NCBI GenBank assembly: GCA_017646305.1
Contig: JAGCMR010000215.1
Coordinates: 1-14,047, forward strand
DNA length: 14,047 bases
Direction of reading: 5' to 3'
Source: Spirochaetaceae bacterium
Lineage (GTDB): Bacteria; Spirochaetota; Spirochaetia; Treponematales; Treponemataceae
Positions 1 through 7,159 of the stretch are shown here, one piece after another (within the stretch, counting starts at the first letter, position 1; every line of letters starts with the position of its first letter). A program made the translations under genes and the position numbers. The notes under the pieces were generated by a model, which saw nothing but the letters and a program-made list of their open reading frames with translations, had not been told where the DNA came from and did not search any database.

Positions 1-261
1 ACCTAGGCCAAAGACTATACCCAATGGCGGGAACCACGTACATTGCAAGCCCACAAAAGAGCCTTGCCCAACACCCGCACAACACGGCCCAAAACCTGTA
101 CCATAAAAACACCTCCTACAAAGCCCACACATGGGCATAAACACACCCCGCATTTTTTGCAAAAAAAGCTACTGGTTTTGCAGCATTTGTATGTTTTTTT
201 TGTGTTTTTTTTGCTTCCTATCTGTGTAATCATACTCTTAGGGCAGGAAAGAAAAGCCCCT
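1..261. repeat. Left arm of 261-bp inverted repeat
   Basis: This stretch is the reverse complement of 10436-10696, and the arms have equal length (261 bases). Identity looks complete over the outer ~138 bases and over the 161-213 block. It breaks only in two short patches: about 139-148 here (10 bases against 8 in the other arm) and about 217-228 (12 bases against 14). The two length differences cancel. The arm contains a 29-codon gene on the minus strand and two T8 tracts separated by GTG (194-212). The repeat may continue beyond base 1, which cannot be seen; base 1 pairs exactly with 10696. Confidence 0.95.
15..104 (-). CDS. 29-residue basic peptide, left-arm copy
   Basis: A short ORF of 29 codons with a strong Shine-Dalgarno site (AGGAGG, 7 bases before ATG). 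The peptide is basic and hydrophobic (MVQVLGRVVRVLGKALLW...), with a regular V/L and R/K pattern that could form an amphipathic helix. The identical peptide is encoded in the right arm at 10593-10682. It is the last gene on the minus strand before the window edge and lies downstream of the rep gene cluster. A small hairpin, GCCCA/TGGGC, sits just upstream of its ribosome binding site. Function unknown. A membrane-active or nucleic-acid-binding peptide are both possible, and so is a short leader peptide for whatever lies beyond base 1. Confidence 0.6.
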   Translation of the reverse strand: MVQVLGRVVRVLGKALLWACNVRGSRHWV

Positions 262-264
262 AAG

Positions 265-302
265 CGCCATGAAAGCCAAGGGCCCCCGCTTGGGAAATGG
301 CG
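265..302. other. Nested GC-rich stem-loop at inner edge of left arm
   Basis: CGCCAT (265-270) pairs with ATGGCG (297-302), and inside it CCAAG (276-280) pairs with CTTGG (289-293) around a GGCCCCCG loop. It sits between the stop codon of the 97-residue gene (331) and the inverted-repeat arm. On the minus strand it is followed by a moderately T-rich stretch (GGGGCTTTTCTTT), so it may end the rep-cluster transcript. A role as a replication structure (single-strand origin type) is the alternative. Confidence 0.5.
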
Positions 303-330
303 GGAGCCGAGGAGCCGAAGGCGACTTTCC

Positions 331-624
331 TTAGAAAGGTACTTCGTTGTCAGAGAAAGGCCTGCTGTAAATAAAGTACCCTTCTTCTGTGAGCACTGCA
401 ACGTCATATCCTTCTACAATTTCTTCACCATTAAAAAGATAGTATCTAAGAGTTTTCCCCTCGGGGACAAGATACCCTGAAAATGTTGGGTCTGCATCTT
501 GAACCGACCCAAAAAGCCTTTCCAGAAAATCATCATTTGTTAGAAGCTGATTCCATCTTATCCTAGTCCATATACTAGTTTTTATTTTTCTATCTCTCTT
601 TGAAAGTTTTCTTTTCTTTGCCAT
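331..624 (-). CDS. Hypothetical protein, 97 residues, basic N-terminus
   Basis: The start is fixed by a good Shine-Dalgarno site (AAGGAGG, about 7 bases before ATG). The first ~25 residues are strongly basic (MAKKRKLSKRDRKIK, then a Trp/Arg segment). The rest is acidic and rich in aromatic residues and glycine, ending DNEVPF. There is no signal peptide, membrane segment or cysteine pattern. It is the fourth gene of the minus-strand rep cluster, 12 bases downstream of the 113-residue gene, so it is probably co-transcribed with rep. The basic head suggests nucleic acid contact, which would fit an accessory replication role, but that is inference only. I do not recognise a family. Confidence 0.75.
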   Translation of the reverse strand: MAKKRKLSKRDRKIKTSIWTRIRWNQLLTNDDFLERLFGSVQDADPTFSGYLVPEGKTLRYYLFNGEEIVEGYDVAVLTEEGYFIYSRPFSDNEVPF

Positions 625-636
625 GATGATACCTCC

Positions 637-978
637 TTACCAAGAAACAGGCTGTTTGTCTATTATGTTTACGTTTGTCCACTCGCTCCATTTTCCCCAG
701 ACATCTTGGAAGCGAACCAAAATTCTACCCTTTGTATAAAAAATATCTTTTTCTTTTGTTATTGCTTCCATGGGGAAAAGTGCCTTTTTGCTATCTGCCG
801 TAAGTTTAAATGTCCCGTGATAGCCTTCTTTTTCCATGAAAGTCAAAATAGACTTCCTGTTAATGTCGAATTGTGATGAGCTGAAAGCCTTGCATTTTTC
901 ATTTGCTTTCAGCTTTTTGAAGGCATCTGTTATCTGTTCTGCAGAGCAACCTTCCCCAACTAAGATTTCAACGACCAT
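637..978 (-). CDS. Hypothetical protein, 113 residues
   Basis: The ATG is preceded by AGGAGG at good spacing. The protein starts MVVEILVGEGCSAEQI, then has a lysine-rich helical stretch (DAFKKLKANEKCKAF) and a later segment with several aromatic residues (FQDVWGKWSEWTNVNII). No transmembrane segment or known motif is visible. It lies between the 122-residue and 97-residue genes in the rep cluster and has its own ribosome binding site. The family is not recognised. A small cytoplasmic replication or regulatory accessory protein is the natural guess from position alone. Confidence 0.75.
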   Translation of the reverse strand: MVVEILVGEGCSAEQITDAFKKLKANEKCKAFSSSQFDINRKSILTFMEKEGYHGTFKLTADSKKALFPMEAITKEKDIFYTKGRILVRFQDVWGKWSEWTNVNIIDKQPVSW

Positions 979-1038
979 AATTAATAACCTCCTGCAATTA
1001 TGGATATTTATTCAAATAACATTAAAAACAGCTTTTTG

Positions 1039-1407
1039 CTACCAAAGAGAACAATCTACATAAGTTTTCCTTCCTTCAATAAAAAGTTCTTTACACCCCG
1101 CAGGGCTGATGCATTGCCATTTTCCATCGTCCTCTGTAGTCCACATAAATGCTTCTCTGTTACCCAACAAACTTTGTTCATAGTCGGGATTATGTAAAGC
1201 CTTTACCCTGCTTAATCTACAATCAAATGCGATAAGCAGGGCATCGTTTTCAAAGTATTTGAAATCCCTTTGCCGTAACTGCCTTTTTATGATTTCAAAT
1301 CTTTCTTTTTCAAAACCATAGCCAGTAACCATGACTTCTATTCCGAAAATAGCGTGTTCAAAATCCTTTTTTGATAGGTTCTTCCCTAAGAAAAAATAGA
1401 TTCTCAT
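1039..1407 (-). CDS. Hypothetical protein, 122 residues, directly downstream of rep
   Basis: It starts 16 bases after the rep stop codon with a perfect AGGAGG site, so it is almost certainly on the rep transcript. The protein (MRIYFFLGKNLSKKDFEHAIFG...) is soluble-looking, with a basic middle (FEIIKRQLRQRDFKYF) and a C-terminal part with scattered cysteines and tryptophans (WTTEDDGKWQCISPAGCKEL). There is no membrane segment. I do not recognise the family. Close coupling to rep makes a role in replication control or in handling replication intermediates plausible, but nothing in the sequence proves it. Confidence 0.75.
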   Translation of the reverse strand: MRIYFFLGKNLSKKDFEHAIFGIEVMVTGYGFEKERFEIIKRQLRQRDFKYFENDALLIAFDCRLSRVKALHNPDYEQSLLGNREAFMWTTEDDGKWQCISPAGCKELFIEGRKTYVDCSLW

Positions 1408-1423
1408 AAAAAAATACCTCCTG

Positions 1424-3100
1424 TTATTTTAAGACCTCTGCGGGGTCAAAATCTATATAGTCACAACTAGCATTCTTTAATGCTACTTTTTTGTATTTAG
1501 TCTTTCTGTTACCTATTGCCTTAATTTCTTCTTCCGTTACAGGTGGCCAAAATCCAAATATTCTTGCTTGTTTTGTAAAACCTTTTGCAGCAAATGGGTT
1601 TGACAGTCTTTTTATGTAACTTCGCCTTAATATGTTGTATTCAAAACTGGCTTCTTTTTCTGAGTTCTCATCCATTTCTATACATTCTGCGAATTCTTCG
1701 TATAATTCTTTGATTTCTTCTATTTCGTGGGCATAATAAAAACCCTTGAAGTTGAAGAAATGCTCTGAAGTTTCGATTTCTTTTCTGTTGAGGTCATAGA
1801 AAGTCTTGAAAATACATCCTTTGCAGCCTGTAACACACTGTTTAACCTCTGGCATAGATTCCAATTCAGAATCTACAGTGTTTTTTGAGCCTGTCATAGA
1901 CTTAGGAACCTGAAAACCTGCCTTTGGGAAAAGCATTTTCACTTGGCATTTGTTGATGATGTTCTCCTTAGTACTAAAGGATATCAAGTTATCCGCCCTG
2001 CGGGCGGATCTTAATAGCATAAGCAAAAAATCTGTTTCTACCGATTCATTGGCCATTGTCTGGTCTACCTTATCTCTCACAGATTTAATTCTGGACTCTT
2101 TGGGAGTAAGTTTCTTTGCAGAACTCTTCTTGCGTGTGTGGCCAAAAGATTGATAGCCATACAAAGATGGAAAAAGATTTGTCATGTACTCTTTTCTAGC
2201 ATGTTTTGTCAAAGAGCCGTCTTTTTTCTTTTCTTTCCCGTCACTGGCAAAACATGATTTTGCAATATACTTTGTGAGGTATCCCACCACGTTTCCGTCA
2301 TATGCGACTTGTACATCAAGTATTTTTGCAGAGGTATATCTTTTTACAAAGTCCAAAAACGGCCCCTTGCGGACGGTTCTTGGCTTATCTTTGTGAATGC
2401 TTGGCCTTTCTATTTGCTCTGGGGCAAATACAACTATATGTGTATGGGGCCACCCTTTATTAGTGACCTCTGTAAAGAATAATGAATCTGCGTTATATTT
2501 CCGTTTTAATCCCTTTACAAGCTTTCCACGCTCTTTTATGTGGGCTTTGTATGCTTTTTTTCTGTCTCTCCCCCATAATTCAATATCGCAAGTAAGAGTG
2601 ATAAAAGTCTGCTGTTTTGAGGTTTGTTTGAATATTTCGCCCCATTTTTGGGCTTCTTCAAATAATTCGTGATTATAGGCTGCATCCCCTTTTATGCGAC
2701 CTGGGAAGCAAAAATGACCCGCAGGGTATTTTGGGATTTTTATATATGTACGCTTGGAGAATATAAACTTATGTAATTTTAATATAGCTTCGTCTGGCAT
2801 TTCGTAAACTTCGTTGTACTCATCCATGAACGAATATTTTTCTTCGAGAGGAATTCTTTTCTTTTCTTTTTTTTCAGAGGTTGCATATGTAATCTGGTGT
2901 GGCACTTCCATCGGACATCCAGAATATATGTCTTCTTCTGAGTAATAGCCTGGGATAAAGTATTTGTCTTCTAAGGAATAAATACAGGTAGGAATGACTT
3001 CTTTTATAGGCTCCATGATTTTTGCCTGTAAAACAAGTCTGTCTAGCTTTTCTTGAGGAAGTGTATTGACATTTAACGAAATAAAGGGTAACTTTTCCAT
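1424..3100 (-). CDS. rep: HUH-superfamily rolling-circle replication initiator
   Basis: A 558-residue protein with the three motifs of HUH rolling-circle initiators in order: motif 1 FITLTCD (about 166-172), motif 2 PHTHIVVF (His219 and His221, the metal-binding HxH pair) and motif 3 YLTKYIAK (Tyr274 and Tyr278, either of which could be the nicking tyrosine). Such proteins nick one strand at the origin and stay covalently bound at its 5' end. The C-terminal half is lysine-rich and has a C-x3-C-x2-C group (422-429), perhaps part of a metal site. I chose ATG at 3100 because a near-perfect promoter lies just upstream; the longer frame would start inside its -35 box. There is no clear Shine-Dalgarno site at this start. 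Three small genes follow in the same direction. The YxxKY arrangement recalls viral and plasmid two-tyrosine initiators. Confidence 0.88.
   Translation of the reverse strand: MEKLPFISLNVNTLPQEKLDRLVLQAKIMEPIKEVIPTCIYSLEDKYFIPGYYSEEDIYSGCPMEVPHQITYATSEKKEKKRIPLEEKYSFMDEYNEVYEMPDEAILKLHKFIFSKRTYIKIPKYPAGHFCFPGRIKGDAAYNHELFEEAQKWGEIFKQTSKQQTFITLTCDIELWGRDRKKAYKAHIKERGKLVKGLKRKYNADSLFFTEVTNKGWPHTHIVVFAPEQIERPSIHKDKPRTVRKGPFLDFVKRYTSAKILDVQVAYDGNVVGYLTKYIAKSCFASDGKEKKKDGSLTKHARKEYMTNLFPSLYGYQSFGHTRKKSSAKKLTPKESRIKSVRDKVDQTMANESVETDFLLMLLRSARRADNLISFSTKENIINKCQVKMLFPKAGFQVPKSMTGSKNTVDSELESMPEVKQCVTGCKGCIFKTFYDLNRKEIETSEHFFNFKGFYYAHEIEEIKELYEEFAECIEMDENSEKEASFEYNILRRSYIKRLSNPFAAKGFTKQARIFGFWPPVTEEEIKAIGNRKTKYKKVALKNASCDYIDFDPAEVLK
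1991..2009. repeat. GC-rich mini-palindrome inside rep
   Basis: A perfect 8-bp stem with a 3-base TGC loop, built on GCCCTGCGGGC. It lies inside the rep coding sequence, where it encodes part of RSARRAD. The same GCCC-TGC-GGGC core occurs at 6440-6450, and related forms occur at 13127-13138 and 14000-14037. It is out of character with the AT-rich gene around it. Confidence 0.6.
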
Positions 3101-3116
3101 GGTTAGTTCAACTAGG

Positions 3117-3145
3117 ATAATACTTATCCTTCGGGATTGTGTCAA
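3117..3145 (-). promoter_or_regulatory. Strong sigma-70-type promoter of rep with overlapping dyad
   Basis: TTGACA (3145-3140), a 17-base spacer, then TATTAT (3122-3117). An inverted repeat AGGATAA-GTA-TTATCCT (about 3131-3115) covers the -10 box, where a repressor would block RNA polymerase. Transcription should start near 3110, only about ten bases before the ATG at 3100, giving a very short leader without a clear ribosome binding site. Autoregulation of rep through the dyad is a reasonable inference. Confidence 0.8.
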
Positions 3146-3213
3146 GGCCTTGGAAATCCCTTTACATGATTCTGAATTTCCTGTTAGTTAGGCTACATTA
3201 AAAGGCCACGTGC

Positions 3214-3254
3214 AAAAAGCCCCTTCCATTGGCGTTTGGAAGGGGCCTTTTTTT
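3214..3254. terminator. Bidirectional rho-independent terminator between the 791-residue gene and rep
   Basis: GCCCCTTCC (3219-3227) pairs with GGAAGGGGC (3238-3246), with A5 on the left and T8 on the right, so it can end transcription in either direction. It lies just after the 791-residue gene and before the rep promoter, so it separates those two units. Confidence 0.88.
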
Positions 3255-3282
3255 TGAAAAACCCCAAAACATTATTGAATCG

Positions 3283-5658
3283 TCAAGAATAGACATACCA
3301 CTTAAAGTTAGCTTGATTACCTATCCAGATACCGCCAAAAGAAGCGACATCAACTTCATTCGCATTACCTGTCAGATAGTTGTCCGCAGTGGGGAACCGT
3401 ACTTGTGTACCAGATACAAGAGTACCTGTACCGCTAATTTCACAGATAACATCACCGTCAAGATTGAATATTTCTACTTCTCTTGCTATAGGAGTTCCAG
3501 AAGTTGGCAGTCCCGAACCTGCTACTAAAGTAAATGTGACTTGACCACCTGTTAGGGTGTTGGCCGTCATTTCTTCTAGCTGAATTGTATCTGCCACATC
3601 TTCATCTACAATAGGAGTTTCATACATTGAACTTGGGGAATATACCTTGAAATTGATGGAGGTACATTCTGTGCCGTCTTCATACAAAAAAGACTTTTGC
3701 AGAATGATAGGGAAAGGCTCATACAAGCCTACGGCAGAGCCTAGGGCTCCATAATCTATATTTACACTTGCACCCGCTGAAATAGCAGTATTTGCTTCTT
3801 GCGTAAATATAATGCCGTCCCCAGGCTCTATAGTACCTGCAGAACTTTTCATAGTTTTTATGAATGGGGGCAGGTTTGATGGAGACTGGAAAGACATTAC
3901 GGCCGTATCGTAATTCCATGAAGCGGTATCAATTGTAATTGCTGTGGGAACACTGATAGTGTTCTGTGACAGATTAGGCTGATTTAACCCGCCTGCTGTT
4001 GATACTGAGAAATCGAAAAAATCCATACTGCGGATTTCTTTTCCTGCGGTGAATCCCGATATTGTTTTGGCTTCCGCTGTAGCGGATCCAAAACTGGTAA
4101 AGCCTGTAATGCCTTTTGTTTCGCTTGTGCCGTCTGTGTAGGTGAGTTTTGCGTAAAGCTGATGGTACACATTGTTTCCAAAGGCTTGAGGATTAGCAAT
4201 ACTTCCCGTCCAATTCCCGCCGATTGTTTTACCACTGTAGTTGCCTACTGTGGTGTTATTATTCTGGGTAGCACTATCGGCAGCAGGTACAAAGTAAGAA
4301 GAAATAACACTTGTAACATCACAATCCAATTCTGGGATGGCAGAACTATCTTGACGTTTGAACTCAAAGGATAGCTTCCCAATGAAAGGCTCTGCAATAT
4401 TACCCGCACGGTATTTGTTAACAGTAACAGTATTTCCTTGTGTGGTATCTTCTCCTTGAAGATTAAACTGTGTAGGCACTAATGGAGTATTGCCAGTAGG
4501 ATTGTATTTGTAGCCGACTACGTTTGTTCTTGCCACACCTGCAGCGGTTAAATCTTGGTCGAAAGTGAAGATAATACTGTCGGCCGTTACCTGTGCACTT
4601 TGTAGCACTGGGGCAACGAGAGGCTGTACATAAGAAGCTGTAGCAGTGTCTTTTATGATGTATGGTCGACTAGCTCCAAGAACTACACTATAAGACGTAG
4701 CATCTGAATCAGACAGGTTAGCAGTACTTGGGGTAACTGCAATGTTAAAGGGTGTTTGCTGAGCTTGGGTAATAGTTATAAAGGAACTGTTTACAACTTC
4801 GCCCGCTACGCCACTGTAGAATGATAGAGCTACGCTTGTTTTGAAAACCACAGGTACAGTGATATCTGGGGCCACTGTGACGGAACCCGCCAAGCGGTTT
4901 CCTGTGATAGCTTGAGTAAAAATAACTTGGTCTGTAGTTGTTTGAAGTGTTGTTGTTTCGTCAAAATCGTAAATGACTGATGGAACAGAGAACCGCCTTT
5001 GAATTGAAATATTGGTTAAGTCTGCACCGAGTGCATCATAGAATTTTGCCTTGATTGCTACAAATCCCAATTGCATAGCCTGTTGGAAATTGCTTTTTAC
5101 GGCACTTCCATCTTGAGTGTTTTGAGCTGACAGGTCAATTTCTATTAGACCAGTTTGAGCATCTACTGTACCGTGGATGATGTTTTCTGTGTAGTTATTC
5201 TGCAAAACAAACAGGGGGGAATAAAAACTAATTTCTGCCACCGCAGGATTATTTATGCCAAAGCCCGATACCTGGAAAACGTACTTTTGTTGCTGAGCGT
5301 CAAAAGTAACATTCTGGATTGTTACGGCCAATGATGGAGACTGTCCTTCTGGATAAAGTGGGATACAGTCTTGTTCTGGGTAGCCGAGCCGTATTCTTCG
5401 CATGGCTTGTCCCACTCTTTGAGCATATTCTGGTTTTGAAGATGTATCCCATATGCCTTGATGTCCATTGATTACCATAGCTTGCTGTGCAAGTCTATTT
5501 GCAAGAGCGAATTGCTGCCGTGCGGTTTGCTGTGCAGGGGTATTTGGATTACGTGGCTTTACGTAAGAACGGATGATTTTTTTATCTTTCCATCTTTGGC
5601 CGATTGTATCGCCTAGCTTGCCGATGTAGCCCCCTGCTAAGAAGTTTTGCTTTGCCAT
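3283..5658 (-). CDS. 791-residue DUF6266-like surface or virion protein
   Basis: The first ~55 residues match the N-terminal module of three other proteins here (FLAGGYIGKLGDTIGQRWKD, then PRNPNTPAQQTARQQF), which resembles the DUF6266 family. The remaining ~700 residues are rich in Thr, Ser, Asn, Gln and Val with few cysteines, and read as a series of beta-strand segments like Ig or fibronectin sandwiches. No signal peptide or membrane segment is visible. It follows the 239-residue paralogue by 20 bases with an AAGGAGG site, so the two form one operon from the promoter at 6504, ended by the terminator at 3246. Size and composition suggest a fibre, spike or adhesin attached through the shared module. 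That is inference; no catalytic motif is seen. Confidence 0.85.
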   Translation of the reverse strand: MAKQNFLAGGYIGKLGDTIGQRWKDKKIIRSYVKPRNPNTPAQQTARQQFALANRLAQQAMVINGHQGIWDTSSKPEYAQRVGQAMRRIRLGYPEQDCIPLYPEGQSPSLAVTIQNVTFDAQQQKYVFQVSGFGINNPAVAEISFYSPLFVLQNNYTENIIHGTVDAQTGLIEIDLSAQNTQDGSAVKSNFQQAMQLGFVAIKAKFYDALGADLTNISIQRRFSVPSVIYDFDETTTLQTTTDQVIFTQAITGNRLAGSVTVAPDITVPVVFKTSVALSFYSGVAGEVVNSSFITITQAQQTPFNIAVTPSTANLSDSDATSYSVVLGASRPYIIKDTATASYVQPLVAPVLQSAQVTADSIIFTFDQDLTAAGVARTNVVGYKYNPTGNTPLVPTQFNLQGEDTTQGNTVTVNKYRAGNIAEPFIGKLSFEFKRQDSSAIPELDCDVTSVISSYFVPAADSATQNNNTTVGNYSGKTIGGNWTGSIANPQAFGNNVYHQLYAKLTYTDGTSETKGITGFTSFGSATAEAKTISGFTAGKEIRSMDFFDFSVSTAGGLNQPNLSQNTISVPTAITIDTASWNYDTAVMSFQSPSNLPPFIKTMKSSAGTIEPGDGIIFTQEANTAISAGASVNIDYGALGSAVGLYEPFPIILQKSFLYEDGTECTSINFKVYSPSSMYETPIVDEDVADTIQLEEMTANTLTGGQVTFTLVAGSGLPTSGTPIAREVEIFNLDGDVICEISGTGTLVSGTQVRFPTADNYLTGNANEVDVASFGGIWIGNQANFKWYVYS

Positions 5659-5677
5659 CTATTAACCTCCTTTTGTG

Positions 5678-6397
5678 TTACTGAATTACAGTGATAGGTG
5701 GTACCGGGGTTTCAAAGTTTGCCCAGTCGCTTCTGATATTGCTTCTTAAATTAAACAGCCCTGAATATTCCCATTTTGTACCTTTTCTTCTGGCAACGGC
5801 TGCAAACAGGTCTCCATTGTAAGTGGGGAGCCCCTCCATCCTCCATAAAAACCCTCTTTGTAAAGGTTGGTTTGTTTTGCCATCTTTAAACTGTCTTGGT
5901 GAACCGCCGTAGGGGAAGGTTATATCTATTGGGACATATTTTCCAATATTTGTATTTAGATTCAAAAATATAACCAATTTATAATCTCTCAGATAAACTG
6001 TTTCTACAGATTGAGGTACAGCAATAAAAAGGAAATAGTTCCCGCCTAAGTAATATCTTGATGGATGACAAATATCATTACGGCTAAAAACATCTGTATA
6101 AAGAAACTTGCCACCTGGCACACCGTTCTTTATTACCTCTTGAAGAATTCTTGTATAATAGTTGAACTCATTCATTGATTTTCCTTTAGGCTTCGGGAAA
6201 TTCGCTCTTGTTGGATAAGCCCAAGAAGCTGCAGTGATAAGGTCTTTGTAGCGGGCTCTTTGGTCTAACTGAGCTTCGCTTTTGCTGTTGTTGTGTGGGT
6301 TATATGTTCTGACAGTACGCTGATTTTTCCACTTTTGTCCTACTGTTTCTCCAAGTTTGCCTTGATAGCCGTTGTGTAAAAGATTGATGAATGCCAT
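5678..6397 (-). CDS. 239-residue DUF6266-like protein
   Basis: It has the shared N-terminal module (MAFINLLHNGYQGKLGETVG, then QKWKNQRTVRTY), but the PNTPAQQ part is altered to NSKSEAQLDQRARY. The C-terminal ~170 residues are unlike the other paralogues: rich in Tyr, Phe, Pro and Asn, with likely beta strands (YFLFIAVPQSVETVYLRDYKLVIFL). There is no signal peptide or membrane helix. It is the first gene after a strong promoter and a GC-rich leader hairpin, with AGGAG before ATG, and is followed at 20 bases by the 791-residue protein. Minor structural protein of a virion or surface structure is the best guess. Confidence 0.82.
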   Translation of the reverse strand: MAFINLLHNGYQGKLGETVGQKWKNQRTVRTYNPHNNSKSEAQLDQRARYKDLITAASWAYPTRANFPKPKGKSMNEFNYYTRILQEVIKNGVPGGKFLYTDVFSRNDICHPSRYYLGGNYFLFIAVPQSVETVYLRDYKLVIFLNLNTNIGKYVPIDITFPYGGSPRQFKDGKTNQPLQRGFLWRMEGLPTYNGDLFAAVARRKGTKWEYSGLFNLRSNIRSDWANFETPVPPITVIQ

Positions 6398-6430
6398 TGT
6401 GATTACTCCTAGAATATTAGTTTTTCATGA

Positions 6431-6459
6431 TCACGGCACGCCCTGCGGGCTGACCGTGA
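6431..6459. promoter_or_regulatory. GC-rich leader stem-loop before the 239-residue gene
   Basis: TCACGG (6431-6436) pairs with CCGTGA (6454-6459), and inside it GCCC-TGC-GGGC (6440-6450) makes a second stem. It lies in the 5' leader between the promoter (TATAAC at 6476) and the ATG at 6397. It could stabilise the mRNA, bind a regulator, or simply be a copy of the dispersed GCCCTGCGGGC palindrome. Confidence 0.6.
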
Positions 6460-6475
6460 CATGCTTGATAATGTA

Positions 6476-6504
6476 GTTATAACGATGTAATAACGGTAGG
6501 TCAA
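6476..6504 (-). promoter_or_regulatory. Sigma-70-type promoter of the 239/791-residue operon
   Basis: TTGACC (6504-6499), a 17-base spacer and TATAAC (6481-6476), matching consensus at 5 of 6 in each box. CGTTAT occurs twice, 11 bases apart (about one helical turn), and GTTATAAC is a palindrome over the -10 box, so a regulator may bind here. The leader to the ATG at 6397 is about 70 bases. Confidence 0.75.
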
Positions 6505-6534
6505 TAAGAATTGAATTATGATAATAGGGTAAAG

Positions 6535-6555
6535 AAAAACCCCCTTTGCAGGGGG
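6535..6555 (-). terminator. Short terminator after the amidase gene
   Basis: On the minus strand CCCCC pairs with GGGGG around a six-base loop (6555-6540) and is followed by T5 (6539-6535). The stem is only 5 bp but entirely G-C. It lies 43 bases past the amidase stop codon and before the next promoter. Confidence 0.6.
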
Positions 6556-6598
6556 ATGGAAGAGTATAGCAACAAAGAATTATTGATGGTGATTTATA

Positions 6599-7066
6599 CT
6601 ACCATGAATCTGGGGTGATTGCAAGTTTTAATTGTTCCCAGAGTTTTTCTTCAAGGTAATATTTAGGACAATCTTTGCCTGACCAGTCATAATGCCGTGC
6701 TATATGCTTGGGAGGGAATAAAGAAAGTAATTCTTTTACCGTTTGGATAGATTTGGCTGAAAACTTGCCTTCTGGGGTTTCTGGTATGATTTCAATACCT
6801 ATTGATGTACGATTACCCACGGCTGAGCCACAGTGGGACGCTATAGCATGTACTGGGAGACATTGTAAGCAATGCTCATCTTTAATTATAAAATGTGCTC
6901 CTATGCCGTTATTTTGGGTTAACCACCAGTTACGCACAACGCTAGGCGTTTGCTTGTACTGTGTACCTGTCCAGTGGATGGTAACGGTTTCAAAGATGTA
7001 GTTTTTGAAAAAATCCTTTGGGAATAATGAATGGCCAAAGGGGAAAAGATTGACTTCAAACTTCAT
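6599..7066 (-). CDS. N-acetylmuramoyl-L-alanine amidase (endolysin, T7-lysozyme type)
   Basis: This 155-residue Amidase_2/PGRP-fold enzyme cuts the bond between muramic acid and L-alanine in peptidoglycan. The zinc ligands are visible: His31 (in TIHWTG), His125 (in ARHYDWSG) and Cys133 (in GKDCPKYY). The His-to-Cys spacing of 8 and the Lys131 two residues before the Cys match T7 lysozyme (H122, K128, C130), and the length is close to its 151 residues. There is no cell-wall-binding domain and no signal peptide, as usual for endolysins released by a holin. A good site (AAGGAG) precedes the ATG. It lies just downstream of the spanin-like genes but beyond a terminator, so its expression may depend on read-through or an unseen promoter. 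Together these look like a phage lysis module for a Gram-negative host. Confidence 0.92.
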   Translation of the reverse strand: MKFEVNLFPFGHSLFPKDFFKNYIFETVTIHWTGTQYKQTPSVVRNWWLTQNNGIGAHFIIKDEHCLQCLPVHAIASHCGSAVGNRTSIGIEIIPETPEGKFSAKSIQTVKELLSLFPPKHIARHYDWSGKDCPKYYLEEKLWEQLKLAITPDSW

Positions 7067-7093
7067 TGTTTAAGCTCCTTATCTGAGTGAAAT

Positions 7094-7107
7094 ACTTTGC
7101 AAAGTAT
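7094..7107. promoter_or_regulatory. Perfect palindrome in amidase leader
   Basis: TACTTTGCAAAGTA, a 14-base perfect palindrome, lies between the terminator at 7116-7137 and the amidase start. It could be an operator or RNA-processing element for the amidase mRNA. No convincing -35/-10 pair accompanies it. Confidence 0.35.
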
Positions 7108-7137
7108 AAAAAAAAGCCCACTTGCGAACAAGTGGGC
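7108..7137 (-). terminator. Rho-independent terminator after the spanin-like genes
   Basis: GCCCACTTG (7116-7124) pairs with CAAGTGGGC (7129-7137) around a CGAA loop. On the minus strand it is followed by T8 (7115-7108). It lies 22 bases past the stop of the 147-residue gene. Confidence 0.9.
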
Positions 7138-7159
7138 CTAAGCCATAAGGAGGTTGATT

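Noticed and set aside
43..480. Plus-strand 145-codon ORF across the left arm
   Set aside because: No ribosome binding site, runs antisense to the 29-codon gene and to the end of the 97-residue gene, and its composition is that of a shadow frame.
3098..3145. Longer Rep N-terminus starting at TTG 3145
   Set aside because: That codon lies in the -35 box of a near-perfect promoter, and there is no ribosome binding site.
6708..7001. Plus-strand 97-codon ORF opposite the amidase
   Set aside because: Antisense shadow of a gene with confirmed catalytic residues; no start signal.
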